NCBI GenBank assembly: GCA_018262455.1
Contig: JAGSPR010000445.1
Span: 1 to 5,269 of the forward strand
Direction of reading: 5' to 3'
DNA length: 5,269 nt
Origin: Deltaproteobacteria bacterium
GTDB lineage: Bacteria; Myxococcota; Polyangia; Haliangiales; Haliangiaceae
Part shown: piece after piece, positions 1 to 5,269 of the stretch
How positions within the stretch are numbered: position 1 is the stretch's first letter
Layout: the number at the start of each line of letters is the position of its first letter
Translations under genes and position numbers: made by a program
The notes under the pieces: model-generated
What the model was told of the DNA's origin: nothing
What the model saw: only the letters and a program-made list of their open reading frames with translations
Database searches by the model: none

Positions 1-548
1 GCCAGCGCGCCGGCCTGCTCGTCGGCCGCGATCTCGGTACGGCCGAGGTGCGAGGCTGCCATCACGGCCTTGAGGGCGCGCGGGATCGTGAGCTCGGCGC
101 GATACCGGATCCGCAGGCGTGGCGTGTCCTGCAGCGGGATCACCGAGCGCGCATGGATCGCCTGGCACTGGCTGAACAGGAACGGCAGCCGGCCCCCGGC
201 GGTCTGTGAGGGCTCGAGCCACTGCAGGGCCGAGGCCTCGGGCGAGGTCTGGTAGCGGATCCGGATCGCGGTGGTGTTCGCGGGGAGCTCGACCCTGAGC
301 CGTGCGCCCAGGATCGGCCTGGCCGGGTGGAGGACGAACGGCAGCGCGCGGCCGTCCTGGTCCACGACCGACTCGATCGCGAGGTCGCGGGTATCGAGAT
401 CGAGCGCGCCCGCGCCAGGGCGGCGGAAGGCCAGCGTCGCTTCGCCGTGCAGGATGGAGCGCTCGAAATCGACGCGCAGCGTCAGCGCGAGCGACTCGGT
501 CTCCGGCTGGGTGTCGTCGCTGTACGAGTGCGGATCGGGGCGGGCCAT
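1..548 (-). CDS. M1 family aminopeptidase, leukotriene-A4-hydrolase type (N-terminal part, cut by window edge)
   Basis: This is the 5' part of a gene that leaves the window at base 1; 182 residues are visible. Translation from the ATG at 548-546 begins MARPDPHSYS, matching the PDPHS(Y/F) opening typical of bacterial leukotriene-A4-hydrolase-like M1 peptidases. Further in, LQWLEPSQTAGG (108-119) and FSQCQAIHARSVIPLQDTP (125-143) correspond closely to the conserved N-terminal beta-domain segment of human LTA4H (QCQAIH..., ...QDTPSVK). The zinc site (HExxH-x18-E) and GxMEN motif should lie beyond the left edge, so catalysis cannot be confirmed here. M1 enzymes remove N-terminal, often hydrophobic, residues from peptides. 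No signal peptide is seen, so it is probably cytoplasmic. In-frame GTGs at 566 and 563 are alternative starts; 548 fits the family N-terminus best, but no strong ribosome binding site precedes any of them. It lies 39 nt downstream of the dioxygenase gene, probably co-transcribed. Confidence 0.88.
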   Translation of the reverse strand, partial: MARPDPHSYSDDTQPETESLALTLRVDFERSILHGEATLAFRRPGAGALDLDTRDLAIESVVDQDGRALPFVLHPARPILGARLRVELPANTTAIRIRYQTSPEASALQWLEPSQTAGGRLPFLFSQCQAIHARSVIPLQDTPRLRIRYRAELTIPRALKAVMAASHLGRTEIAADEQAGAL

Positions 549-587
549 GACCGGTTCATACACCACGACGTCCGTGGATCCGGAGTC

Positions 588-1328
588 CTAGCGAGCGATC
601 GGTCGCTCGGCGCGGTTGCGAAACGTCACCACGAGGACGTCGCGATACGCCGGCTCCGCGGGATCGACGGGCTCGACCGGCGTGACGCCATGGTAGACGC
701 GTTCGTCATCGACCAGCGCGGCGTCGAGTGGTGCGGCGAGCGTGAAGCTGCCGAGCAAAGGGCCCCCGGGCGCGTGGATCGTGGTGGTGCCGCTGGCAAT
801 GTTGCGGCGTTGCACGAGCAGCACCAGGACGAAGTGCACGCCATCGCGGTGCAGTCCCTCGGGCGTCGGGTTCGCTGCCTCGCCCGGGCGCGCCTCGATC
901 CGGAACTGGTGGACCTCGATGTCCCACGCGGAGGTCTCGGGTGCCAGCGACTGAAACATCGCGCGACACCAGCGCAGGATCGTCGCCAGGCAGTGCGAGC
1001 GACCGACCTCGTCGGTCACCGGCTCGAACCAGCGCTCGATGCCCCCGTTGAGCGGGTTGTAATCCTGGCTCTGCCAGTGTGGAGCGTGGGGCCGCCGCAC
1101 GACGGCTCCGCTCGCCTCCGACTCGTAGAGCGCGTGGCGTCGCCGGCGATACCGGCCACCATCCGCCATGTACTGATCGAGGTGGAGCTCGTTCCAGCTC
1201 GCGGCGAATGCCGGCCAGTCGTCGAGGCTCGCACCGGGCAAGGCGAGCAGCTGCGTCCGCATGTCGGAGCCGACCACGAACACGTAGCCGTGCGCGAGCA
1301 GCGGGCCGGCAAGATCGAGAGGCATCAC
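588..1328 (-). CDS. 2-oxoglutarate/Fe(II)-dependent dioxygenase, amino-acid hydroxylase (IDO/2OG-Fe_Oxy_2) type
   Basis: The product is 246 residues, close to the roughly 240 of characterised free L-amino-acid hydroxylases such as Bacillus L-isoleucine dioxygenase. The iron-binding facial triad is visible as H160-R-D162 (GLHRDGVHFV) and H213 (RVYHGVTPV). R229 (YRDVLVVTF) or R237 is a candidate 2-oxoglutarate-binding arginine. VHQFRIEARPGE (139-150), PTPEGLHRDG and the LGSFTLAAPLDAALVDD run are typical of this family. The enzyme would couple oxidative decarboxylation of 2-oxoglutarate to hydroxylation of a small substrate, plausibly a free amino acid; the substrate is not readable from sequence. 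No signal peptide or membrane segment is seen, so it should be cytoplasmic. The first codon is GTG followed directly by ATG (1325-1323), and the ATG may be the true start; there is no clear Shine-Dalgarno. It sits 30 nt after the PAQR gene and ends in TAG, 39 nt before the M1 peptidase gene and in its frame. Confidence 0.85.
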   Translation of the reverse strand: MMPLDLAGPLLAHGYVFVVGSDMRTQLLALPGASLDDWPAFAASWNELHLDQYMADGGRYRRRRHALYESEASGAVVRRPHAPHWQSQDYNPLNGGIERWFEPVTDEVGRSHCLATILRWCRAMFQSLAPETSAWDIEVHQFRIEARPGEAANPTPEGLHRDGVHFVLVLLVQRRNIASGTTTIHAPGGPLLGSFTLAAPLDAALVDDERVYHGVTPVEPVDPAEPAYRDVLVVTFRNRAERPIAR

Positions 1329-1349
1329 GTCACGGCCAGTGTAGTCGGT

Positions 1350-1362
1350 CTGACCCGGTCAG
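1350..1362. repeat. 13-bp palindrome over the trhA stop codon
   Basis: CTGACCCGGTCAG is a perfect inverted repeat around a single central base. It overlaps the TGA of the PAQR gene and lies at the head of the 30-nt gap before the dioxygenase gene. The one-base centre is too small for a hairpin loop, so a transcription terminator is unlikely; a dimeric protein-binding site is conceivable but unsupported. At this base composition a 13-mer palindrome can occur by chance. Confidence 0.25.
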
Positions 1363-2015
1363 GCCGCCATCGCGACGCGCGCGACCGCGATGAAGTGGCA
1401 CGTGCACCCGAGGACGATCAACGCGTGGAACACCTCGTGGTAGCCGAACACCGCCGGGACGGGATCGGGCCTGCGGAACAGATACACGACCGCGCCGATG
1501 GTGAAGCACAGGCCACCCGCGATCAGCAGCAGGAACGCGGTCGGCTCGAGCGCCGCGTGGACCTCGGGGAAATACCCCACCACGATCCAGCCGACGGCGA
1601 CATACAGCGCGGAGGTGATCGCGCGGGGCGCCCGTGGCCACACCAGCGCACGGAGCATCCCGAGCCCGGCGCCGGTCCACGCCAGGGCGAGCAGCTTGCC
1701 GCCAGTCGGCCCGGGAAGGCCGAGCAGACAGAACGGCGTGTAGGTGCCGCCAATGCACGCGAAGATCATCGCGTGGTCGGCACGTCGCCACCAGGTGAAG
1801 GCACGTGGCCCCCAGTCGATGCGGTGGAACGTGGCGCTGACGCCGAGCATGCCGGCGAGCAGCGTGGCGTAGATCGCCGTCGCCACCATCACCCGTCCGC
1901 CCGAGGACGTCGAGACGAGGACGACGCCACTCACGACGGCGACGTAGAACGCGATCTGGTGCGAGACCCCGCGCCATCGAGGCTTTGCGCTCGCGAGCGG
2001 CATCGTCATGGCCAC
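1359..2015 (-). CDS. trhA: PAQR-family membrane homeostasis protein TrhA / hemolysin III
   Basis: The 218-residue product is the usual size for bacterial hemolysin-III/YqfA proteins and has about seven hydrophobic segments (near 18-37, 43-60, 82-100, 106-124, 134-150, 158-180, 195-213). Family motifs are present: RGVSHQIAF near the N-terminus, SATFH with S60 and H64, RRADHAMIF with D80, GGTYTPF (89-95), and the C-terminal GYHEVFH with H193 and H197, followed by H207. H64, H193 and H197 are the expected zinc ligands of the PAQR fold, so the site looks intact. In E. coli the family member is linked to membrane fluidity control; the hemolysin name is historical and does not imply a toxin here. 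The start is GTG at 2015-2013; in-frame ATGs at 2009 and 2003 are equally possible, and the stretch before them has only a weak AGG-like sequence. It is the first gene of the leftward cluster and is divergent from the rlmN-like gene. Confidence 0.9.
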   Translation of the reverse strand: MAMTMPLASAKPRWRGVSHQIAFYVAVVSGVVLVSTSSGGRVMVATAIYATLLAGMLGVSATFHRIDWGPRAFTWWRRADHAMIFACIGGTYTPFCLLGLPGPTGGKLLALAWTGAGLGMLRALVWPRAPRAITSALYVAVGWIVVGYFPEVHAALEPTAFLLLIAGGLCFTIGAVVYLFRRPDPVPAVFGYHEVFHALIVLGCTCHFIAVARVAMAA

Positions 2016-2083
2016 CAGCGTGACCTGCTGGCGTCTCGCGGCTGCGAGGATCTGGTCATCGCTCGGTCACCATCTGTGGGTTC
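2016..2083. promoter_or_regulatory. Divergent intergenic region between trhA and the rlmN-like gene
   Basis: Transcription of the leftward PAQR/dioxygenase/peptidase cluster and of the rightward rlmN-like gene must start in or near these 68 bases (up to about 95 if the later start codons are used). I find no convincing -35/-10 pair for a sigma-70-type promoter on either strand, and the one GG/GC pair resembling a sigma-54 site has the wrong spacing. The only visible internal structure is two direct copies of GGTCA starting at 2054 and 2065, 11 bp apart, with an inverted TGACC at 2021-2025. The regulatory role is inferred from gene orientation, not from a recognised motif. Confidence 0.45.
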
Positions 2084-3127
2084 GTGGTAAGCGCAAGTCG
2101 CCAGATGGCGCACCTCGGACTGACCGGCATGACGATCCGCGCGCTCGAGGACCTGCTCGGCAGCCGGACCCGCGGGCTCGCCGCGGCGAAGTGGCTCTAC
2201 GGCGCACGGCCGTGGACCTCCGTCGTGCCGCAGACGTTGCCCGGGGTGAGCCGCGCGTGCTGGGACAGCGTCCGCGCGCGATGCTCGCTGCCGGATGCGC
2301 GCGTCGTGACGAGCGCGGTCGCCGCCGATGGCACCACGAAGCTCCTCATCACGCTGGCCGGCAGCGCGGTCGAGACGGTGCTGATCCCGGCGCGCGGCCG
2401 CTCCACCGTGTGCGTGTCGAGCCAGGTGGGATGTAGCCGGAGCTGCAAGTTCTGCGCGACCGCCACCCTGGGGTTCGGGCGCAATCTGCGCGCGGACGAG
2501 ATCGTCGCGCAGTACCTGATCGCCCGCACGCTCGCCCCGGCGGACGCACCCGCCAGCAACGTGGTGTTCATGGGCATGGGGGAGCCGATGGACAACGTCG
2601 ACGAGGTGCTCGTCGCCGTGGAGGTCCTCACCCAGGCACCCGCGCCGCAGCTCGGGCACGCGCAGGTCACGGTCTCGACCTCCGGCGTCGTTCCCGGGAT
2701 GAAGCGCTTCCTCGCGGAGTCTCGCGCCAGCCTCGCGCTCTCGCTCAACGCCACGACCGATGCCCAGCGGACCGAGATGATGCCGCAGAACAAGATCTGG
2801 GCGATCGAAGAGCTGCTCGGGCTGCTGCGAGACGACCGGCGCGTGCATCCCCGGCGCGTCCACTTCATCGAGTACGTGATGTTCGACGCCGTCAACGACA
2901 GCGACGCCGACGCCGCTCGCCTGGTCACGCTCCTCGCAGGCATCCACGCCCGGGTGAACCTGATCCCGCACAACCCGATCCCGGGCAGCCCGTTCGCGGC
3001 CTCCCCCGCCGATCGCATCGATCGGTTTCATCAGCTGATCAGCGCCGCCGGGGTGCGCTGCATCGTGCGCTGGCCACGCGGCCAGGACATCGCCGCGGCC
3101 TGCGGTCAGCTCGCGTGCACCTCGTGA
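2084..3127 (+). CDS. rlmN: RlmN-family radical-SAM rRNA (adenine-2503) methyltransferase
   Basis: The 347-residue product matches RlmN/Cfr proteins throughout. Numbered from the GTG at 2084, the [4Fe-4S] cysteines are C117-x3-C121-x2-C124 (GCSRSCKFC). The SAM-binding GMGEPMDN is at 164-171. The two cysteines of the methyl-transfer mechanism are C110 (TVCVSSQVGC) and C340 (DIAAACGQL), equivalent to E. coli C118 and C355. E97 aligns with E. coli E105. VSTSGVVPGM (197-206), EYVMFDAVND (263-272) and NLIPHNPIPGSPF (292-304) are further family blocks. The enzyme uses two SAM molecules to methylate C2 of A2503 in 23S rRNA, and E. coli RlmN also modifies some tRNAs. Differences from typical RlmN include ATATLGF instead of ATGKMGF-like, LSLNATT instead of LSLHA, and a very short tail after AACGQL, so this may be a second RlmN-like copy rather than the housekeeping one. 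The ATG at 2105 gives a more typical N-terminus and may be the real start. It is convergent with the kinase gene. Confidence 0.88.
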   Translation: MVSASRQMAHLGLTGMTIRALEDLLGSRTRGLAAAKWLYGARPWTSVVPQTLPGVSRACWDSVRARCSLPDARVVTSAVAADGTTKLLITLAGSAVETVLIPARGRSTVCVSSQVGCSRSCKFCATATLGFGRNLRADEIVAQYLIARTLAPADAPASNVVFMGMGEPMDNVDEVLVAVEVLTQAPAPQLGHAQVTVSTSGVVPGMKRFLAESRASLALSLNATTDAQRTEMMPQNKIWAIEELLGLLRDDRRVHPRRVHFIEYVMFDAVNDSDADAARLVTLLAGIHARVNLIPHNPIPGSPFAASPADRIDRFHQLISAAGVRCIVRWPRGQDIAAACGQLACTS

Positions 3128-3132
3128 GCTCA
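3125..3132. other. Convergent stop-codon junction (palindrome TGAGCTCA)
   Basis: The plus-strand rlmN-like gene ends with TGA at 3125-3127 and the minus-strand kinase gene ends with TGA at 3132-3130. Only GC at 3128-3129 separates them, giving the 8-bp palindrome TGAGCTCA. There is no room for a separate intrinsic terminator between the genes, and no stem followed by a T-run is seen just beyond either stop, so each transcript probably continues into the other gene as antisense or relies on Rho-type termination. The last point is inference. Confidence 0.8.
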
Positions 3133-4905
3133 GGTGCGGTCGGCGACGAGCTGGCGGAGCTGCCAGGCCTGCACGTGGAGGTGCTGGCGCGCGGTGCGTT
3201 CGGTCTGGCGCATGCGGCCGGTCATCAACGTCATCGCGACGATGATCACGGCGGTGCAGACCGCGAGGATGACGTAGCTGCCGACCTCGCTCGTGAAGAT
3301 CGGGGAGTGCAGCCGCATCGTCCCGTCGCCCACGTCGATCGTCGTGGCCAGTAGCCCGGCGCGCTCGGCGAGCCACGGTCCGACGACCGCGAGCCAGAGG
3401 GTGACCGCGACCGCGACCGCGCCGCGCCGCGACAGGTTCGCGCCGGCCACGACCCCGACGATCATCGCGGTGGCGAGCGGGATCCCGAGCAGGAACGGCG
3501 AGAACAGCCGCCCGATCACCACGATCACCGACGAGTTGAGCACGACGATCGGCCACGCCACGAACGCGACGCCAGGCCGGCTCATGTAGTACAGGATCCC
3601 CGCGTTGACGAGCGTCAGCGCGGCGATCGCGACCAGATACCAAGAATCGCTCCCGCTCGCCGCGAGCAGCGGGATGAACAGCAAATACCCGAGGTTGGTC
3701 AGCGAGGCCATGCGCGCTCTGCGGCGCAGGATCCCCTGGCTCTGGATCTCGAGCTCGTTCGTCACCTCGGCCGGGAGCTCGTGCGGCGGCTCGAGCATGA
3801 GGCGCGAGATCAGCTCGGCCGCCGCGCGCAGCGTCGGATCGAGGGCGATCGCGAGCCCGGCCTCGCGCATCGCGACCCGGCGATCGTTCGCCGCGAACGC
3901 GGCCGTCGCGGTCTCGAGGTGGTGGAGGGCGAGCGTGCGACGGAGCTCGAGGTCACGGTCACCGTCGAGGAAGCGCTGGACGCTCTCGCCGAGCTCGCGC
4001 GCGGTGGCGATCCGGTCGGCGCGATCGGTGGCGGTGGCGCGGGCACACAGCGCATCGAGCTCGGGCGGCGTCGTGCGGTCAGGGGCGCGCACGGAAGGCC
4101 GTGCCTCGACGCCCTCGAGTGCCGACGTCAGGCCCGCCTGGCCGCGCGGATGTAGCCGCTTGCCGGCGAGGATCTCGAACAGCACGCAGCCGAGCGAGTA
4201 GACATCCGCGCGCGCATCGAGCGCGCGCTCACCCCGGACCTGCTCGGGCGCCATGTAGCCTGCCGTGCCGACCGCGGTGCCGATCGCGGTCTCGACGCTG
4301 TCGGCACGACCTTCGCTCTCGTCGAGCTCGCCGAGCCGCTTCGCGACGCCCCAGTCGAGGACGTAGGTCTCGCCGAAGTCGCCGAGGATCAGGTTCTCGG
4401 GCTTGATGTCGCGGTGGAGAATCCCGCGGGTGTGCGCGAGCTCGATGGCCAGACAGGTATCGGCGAACGCGCGCAGCAGCCGCTGCCTCGGATACTTCGA
4501 CGTGTCTCCGGCCGCGAGGATCTCGGCAAGCGTCGTGCCTGCGAGCTTCTTCATGGCGAAGTAGGGGAGGCCATCGAGGTCGCGCCCCAGCTCGTGCACG
4601 GGCACGATCGCCGGATGCTCGAGCTGACCCTGGATCTGCGCCTCGCGTACGAACCGCTGGATCTGGTTGTCGCTCGGGTTCGCATCGCGCATGCGCTTGA
4701 TCGCGACCGGGCGATCGATCTGCTCGTCGTGCGCCGCGATCACCTCGCCCATCCCGCCGCGTCCGATCCGCTCTCCGATCCGATAGCGTTCGCCGCTGAG
4801 CCGCGTCGGTTCGGTGAGCGAACGCAACGATTTCCGCTCGAGCTTGGTCGGATTCGACACCGTGTGGGTCTGGAAACCCTCCTCGGTGGTGGGATCGTCT
4901 TCCAT
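3130..4905 (-). CDS. Membrane-anchored Ser/Thr protein kinase (Pkn2-like) with C-terminal six-helix membrane module
   Basis: The product is 591 residues from the ATG at 4905-4903, preceded by a G-rich GATGGGGGC that could serve as ribosome binding site. The frame is open further upstream, but that extension is Arg/His/Pro-rich and overlaps the preceding small gene. After an acidic, Thr-rich start, the kinase domain covers about 41-315: glycine loop IGRGGMGEV (47-55), ATP lysine K70 (VAIK), helix-C E88, catalytic HRDIKPEN with D166 and N171, DWG with D184 replacing DFG, activation-loop threonines T206/T210/T214, and APE at 219-221. All catalytic residues are present, so an active kinase is expected. 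A helical, TPR-like stretch (about 322-370) follows. Then come about six membrane spans (near 402-417, 421-440, 446-466, 469-490, 495-515, 541-562) and a 29-residue tail with QAWQLRQLV (579-587). The arrangement suggests a membrane sensor whose kinase faces the cytoplasm. The ligand and targets are unknown. Confidence 0.92.
   Translation of the reverse strand: MEDDPTTEEGFQTHTVSNPTKLERKSLRSLTEPTRLSGERYRIGERIGRGGMGEVIAAHDEQIDRPVAIKRMRDANPSDNQIQRFVREAQIQGQLEHPAIVPVHELGRDLDGLPYFAMKKLAGTTLAEILAAGDTSKYPRQRLLRAFADTCLAIELAHTRGILHRDIKPENLILGDFGETYVLDWGVAKRLGELDESEGRADSVETAIGTAVGTAGYMAPEQVRGERALDARADVYSLGCVLFEILAGKRLHPRGQAGLTSALEGVEARPSVRAPDRTTPPELDALCARATATDRADRIATARELGESVQRFLDGDRDLELRRTLALHHLETATAAFAANDRRVAMREAGLAIALDPTLRAAAELISRLMLEPPHELPAEVTNELEIQSQGILRRRARMASLTNLGYLLFIPLLAASGSDSWYLVAIAALTLVNAGILYYMSRPGVAFVAWPIVVLNSSVIVVIGRLFSPFLLGIPLATAMIVGVVAGANLSRRGAVAVAVTLWLAVVGPWLAERAGLLATTIDVGDGTMRLHSPIFTSEVGSYVILAVCTAVIIVAMTLMTGRMRQTERTARQHLHVQAWQLRQLVADRT
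3403..3420. repeat. Hexanucleotide micro-repeat (GACCGC)3 inside the kinase gene
   Basis: Three exact tandem copies of GACCGC occur here, followed by GCCGCGCCGCGAC. On the coding (minus) strand they specify alternating Ala-Val residues (AVAVAV, about 496-501) within the fifth predicted membrane span. The unit is two codons, so slippage would add or remove an Ala-Val pair without breaking the frame. It is probably a by-product of GC-rich coding of a hydrophobic helix. Confidence 0.6.
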
Positions 4906-4958
4906 GCCCCCATCGTAACCCCGGACCCATGCCACGAGGCGCGGCCGGCTCGGTGTGA

Positions 4959-5252
4959 TCAGTCCTCGATGGTGACGAGGCCGGTGCGCGGGGTCTTGCG
5001 CAGGGGCACTGCATCGGGCGCGCAGCTCAGGATCGTCTCGCTGTAGTCGTACGCGAAGCTGTTCGCGTCGATCGGGACGAGCGTCTCGGTGCCGAGCCAC
5101 TCGCAGCCATCGTAGACCGAGGCGCGGACCTTGAACGTGATCGCCTGCAGCTCGGTGCTATCGAACTGAACCTTCACATCGCCGTCACGCCATGCGCTCA
5201 GATAGAACGCGTTCGGCTCGTCGACGGCGTGCAAGACCAGTCGATGCGTCAC
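4959..5252 (-). CDS. Small hypothetical protein, possibly the C-terminal part of a longer gene
   Basis: I do not recognise this protein. The visible frame gives 97 residues from a GTG at 5252-5250, with a balanced, protein-like composition (several Phe, Tyr and Trp, normal Asp/Glu) unlike the Arg/His/Pro-rich shadow frames around it. It contains alternating hydrophobic/polar stretches suggestive of beta-strands (for example VKVQF at 26-30 and ITFKVRASVY at 38-47) and two cysteines, C50 and C77. No signal peptide or membrane segment is seen from this start. No ribosome binding site precedes the GTG, and the frame remains open to the right edge, so the true start may lie outside the window. Alternatively the GTG overlaps a TGA in another frame (GTGA), as in translationally coupled genes. 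It ends 53 nt before the kinase start on the same strand, so the two may be co-transcribed. Confidence 0.55.
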   Translation of the reverse strand: MTHRLVLHAVDEPNAFYLSAWRDGDVKVQFDSTELQAITFKVRASVYDGCEWLGTETLVPIDANSFAYDYSETILSCAPDAVPLRKTPRTGLVTIED

Positions 5253-5269
5253 CGCATGACCATGGGTGG

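Noticed and set aside
327..2090. 587-codon open frame on the plus strand, opposite the peptidase start, dioxygenase and trhA genes
   Set aside because: Its translation is dominated by Arg, His, Asp, Glu and Gly with no recognisable motif, while the minus strand encodes three genes with intact family motifs. Long antisense frames are expected at this GC content.
2197..3018. 273-codon minus-strand open frame inside the rlmN-like gene
   Set aside because: It lies wholly antisense to a well-supported gene and its Ser/Arg/Thr-rich translation resembles no family.
2006..3643. 545-codon open frame on the minus strand opposite the rlmN-like gene and overlapping the kinase 3' end
   Set aside because: It is Arg-rich and motif-free; the opposite strand encodes clear RlmN motifs and the kinase uses another frame in the overlap.
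4906..4958. Possible terminator hairpin (CGAG...CTCG) between the small gene and the kinase
   Set aside because: The stem has internal mismatches and no T-run follows, so it does not support an intrinsic terminator.
4229..5014. 261-codon minus-strand frame within the kinase gene
   Set aside because: It is a shifted-frame shadow of the kinase coding sequence with extremely Arg-rich translation.
4414..5046. 210-codon plus-strand frame opposite the kinase N-terminal region
   Set aside because: It is antisense to the kinase catalytic motifs and contains no motif of its own.
4906..5100. N-terminal extension of the kinase by 65 residues
   Set aside because: The extension is Arg/His/Pro-rich, resembles no domain and overlaps the more protein-like small gene; the ATG at 4905 has a G-rich sequence just upstream.
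1..5269. Defence, CRISPR, retron, toxin-antitoxin or mobile element system
   Set aside because: No repeat arrays, reverse transcriptase, nuclease, transposase, integrase or tRNA attachment site is seen; gene content is enzymatic and signalling.

Overview
The window is very GC-rich, with short intergenic gaps and long spurious open frames on the antisense strands. These features, together with a Pkn2-like Ser/Thr kinase carrying a DWG activation motif, a leukotriene-A4-hydrolase-type M1 aminopeptidase and a radical-SAM RlmN-family enzyme, suggest a large-genome delta-proteobacterium, most likely Myxococcota (Polyangiales/Haliangiales-like). That taxonomic placement is inference. I saw no tRNA, rRNA, CRISPR array, insertion sequence or phage gene, and no stretch over 300 bases lacks a gene.

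Left block (1-2015, all on the minus strand, read right to left): a seven-helix PAQR/hemolysin-III (TrhA-type) membrane protein, then 30 nt, then a 2-oxoglutarate/Fe(II) dioxygenase of the amino-acid-hydroxylase (2OG-Fe_Oxy_2, IDO-like) type, then 39 nt, then the N-terminal third of an M1 aminopeptidase that runs off the left edge. The spacing fits one transcript. The dioxygenase and peptidase are in the same frame and are separated by a single TAG.

Centre (2016-3127): a short divergent intergenic region, then a plus-strand RlmN-family radical-SAM methyltransferase in which every catalytic residue I could align to E. coli RlmN is present. Its TGA lies 2 nt from the TGA of the convergent kinase gene.

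Right block (3130-5252, minus strand): a 591-residue kinase with an N-terminal cytoplasmic kinase domain, a helical linker, about six C-terminal membrane spans and a short conserved-looking tail. It is preceded, 53 nt upstream, by a small unrecognised beta-rich protein of at most 97 visible residues whose frame stays open to the right edge.

No known defence, mobile or biosynthetic system is complete here. The parts most worth following up are the dioxygenase-aminopeptidase pair, the kinase with its uncharacterised membrane module and small upstream partner, and the tail-to-tail rlmN/kinase junction.
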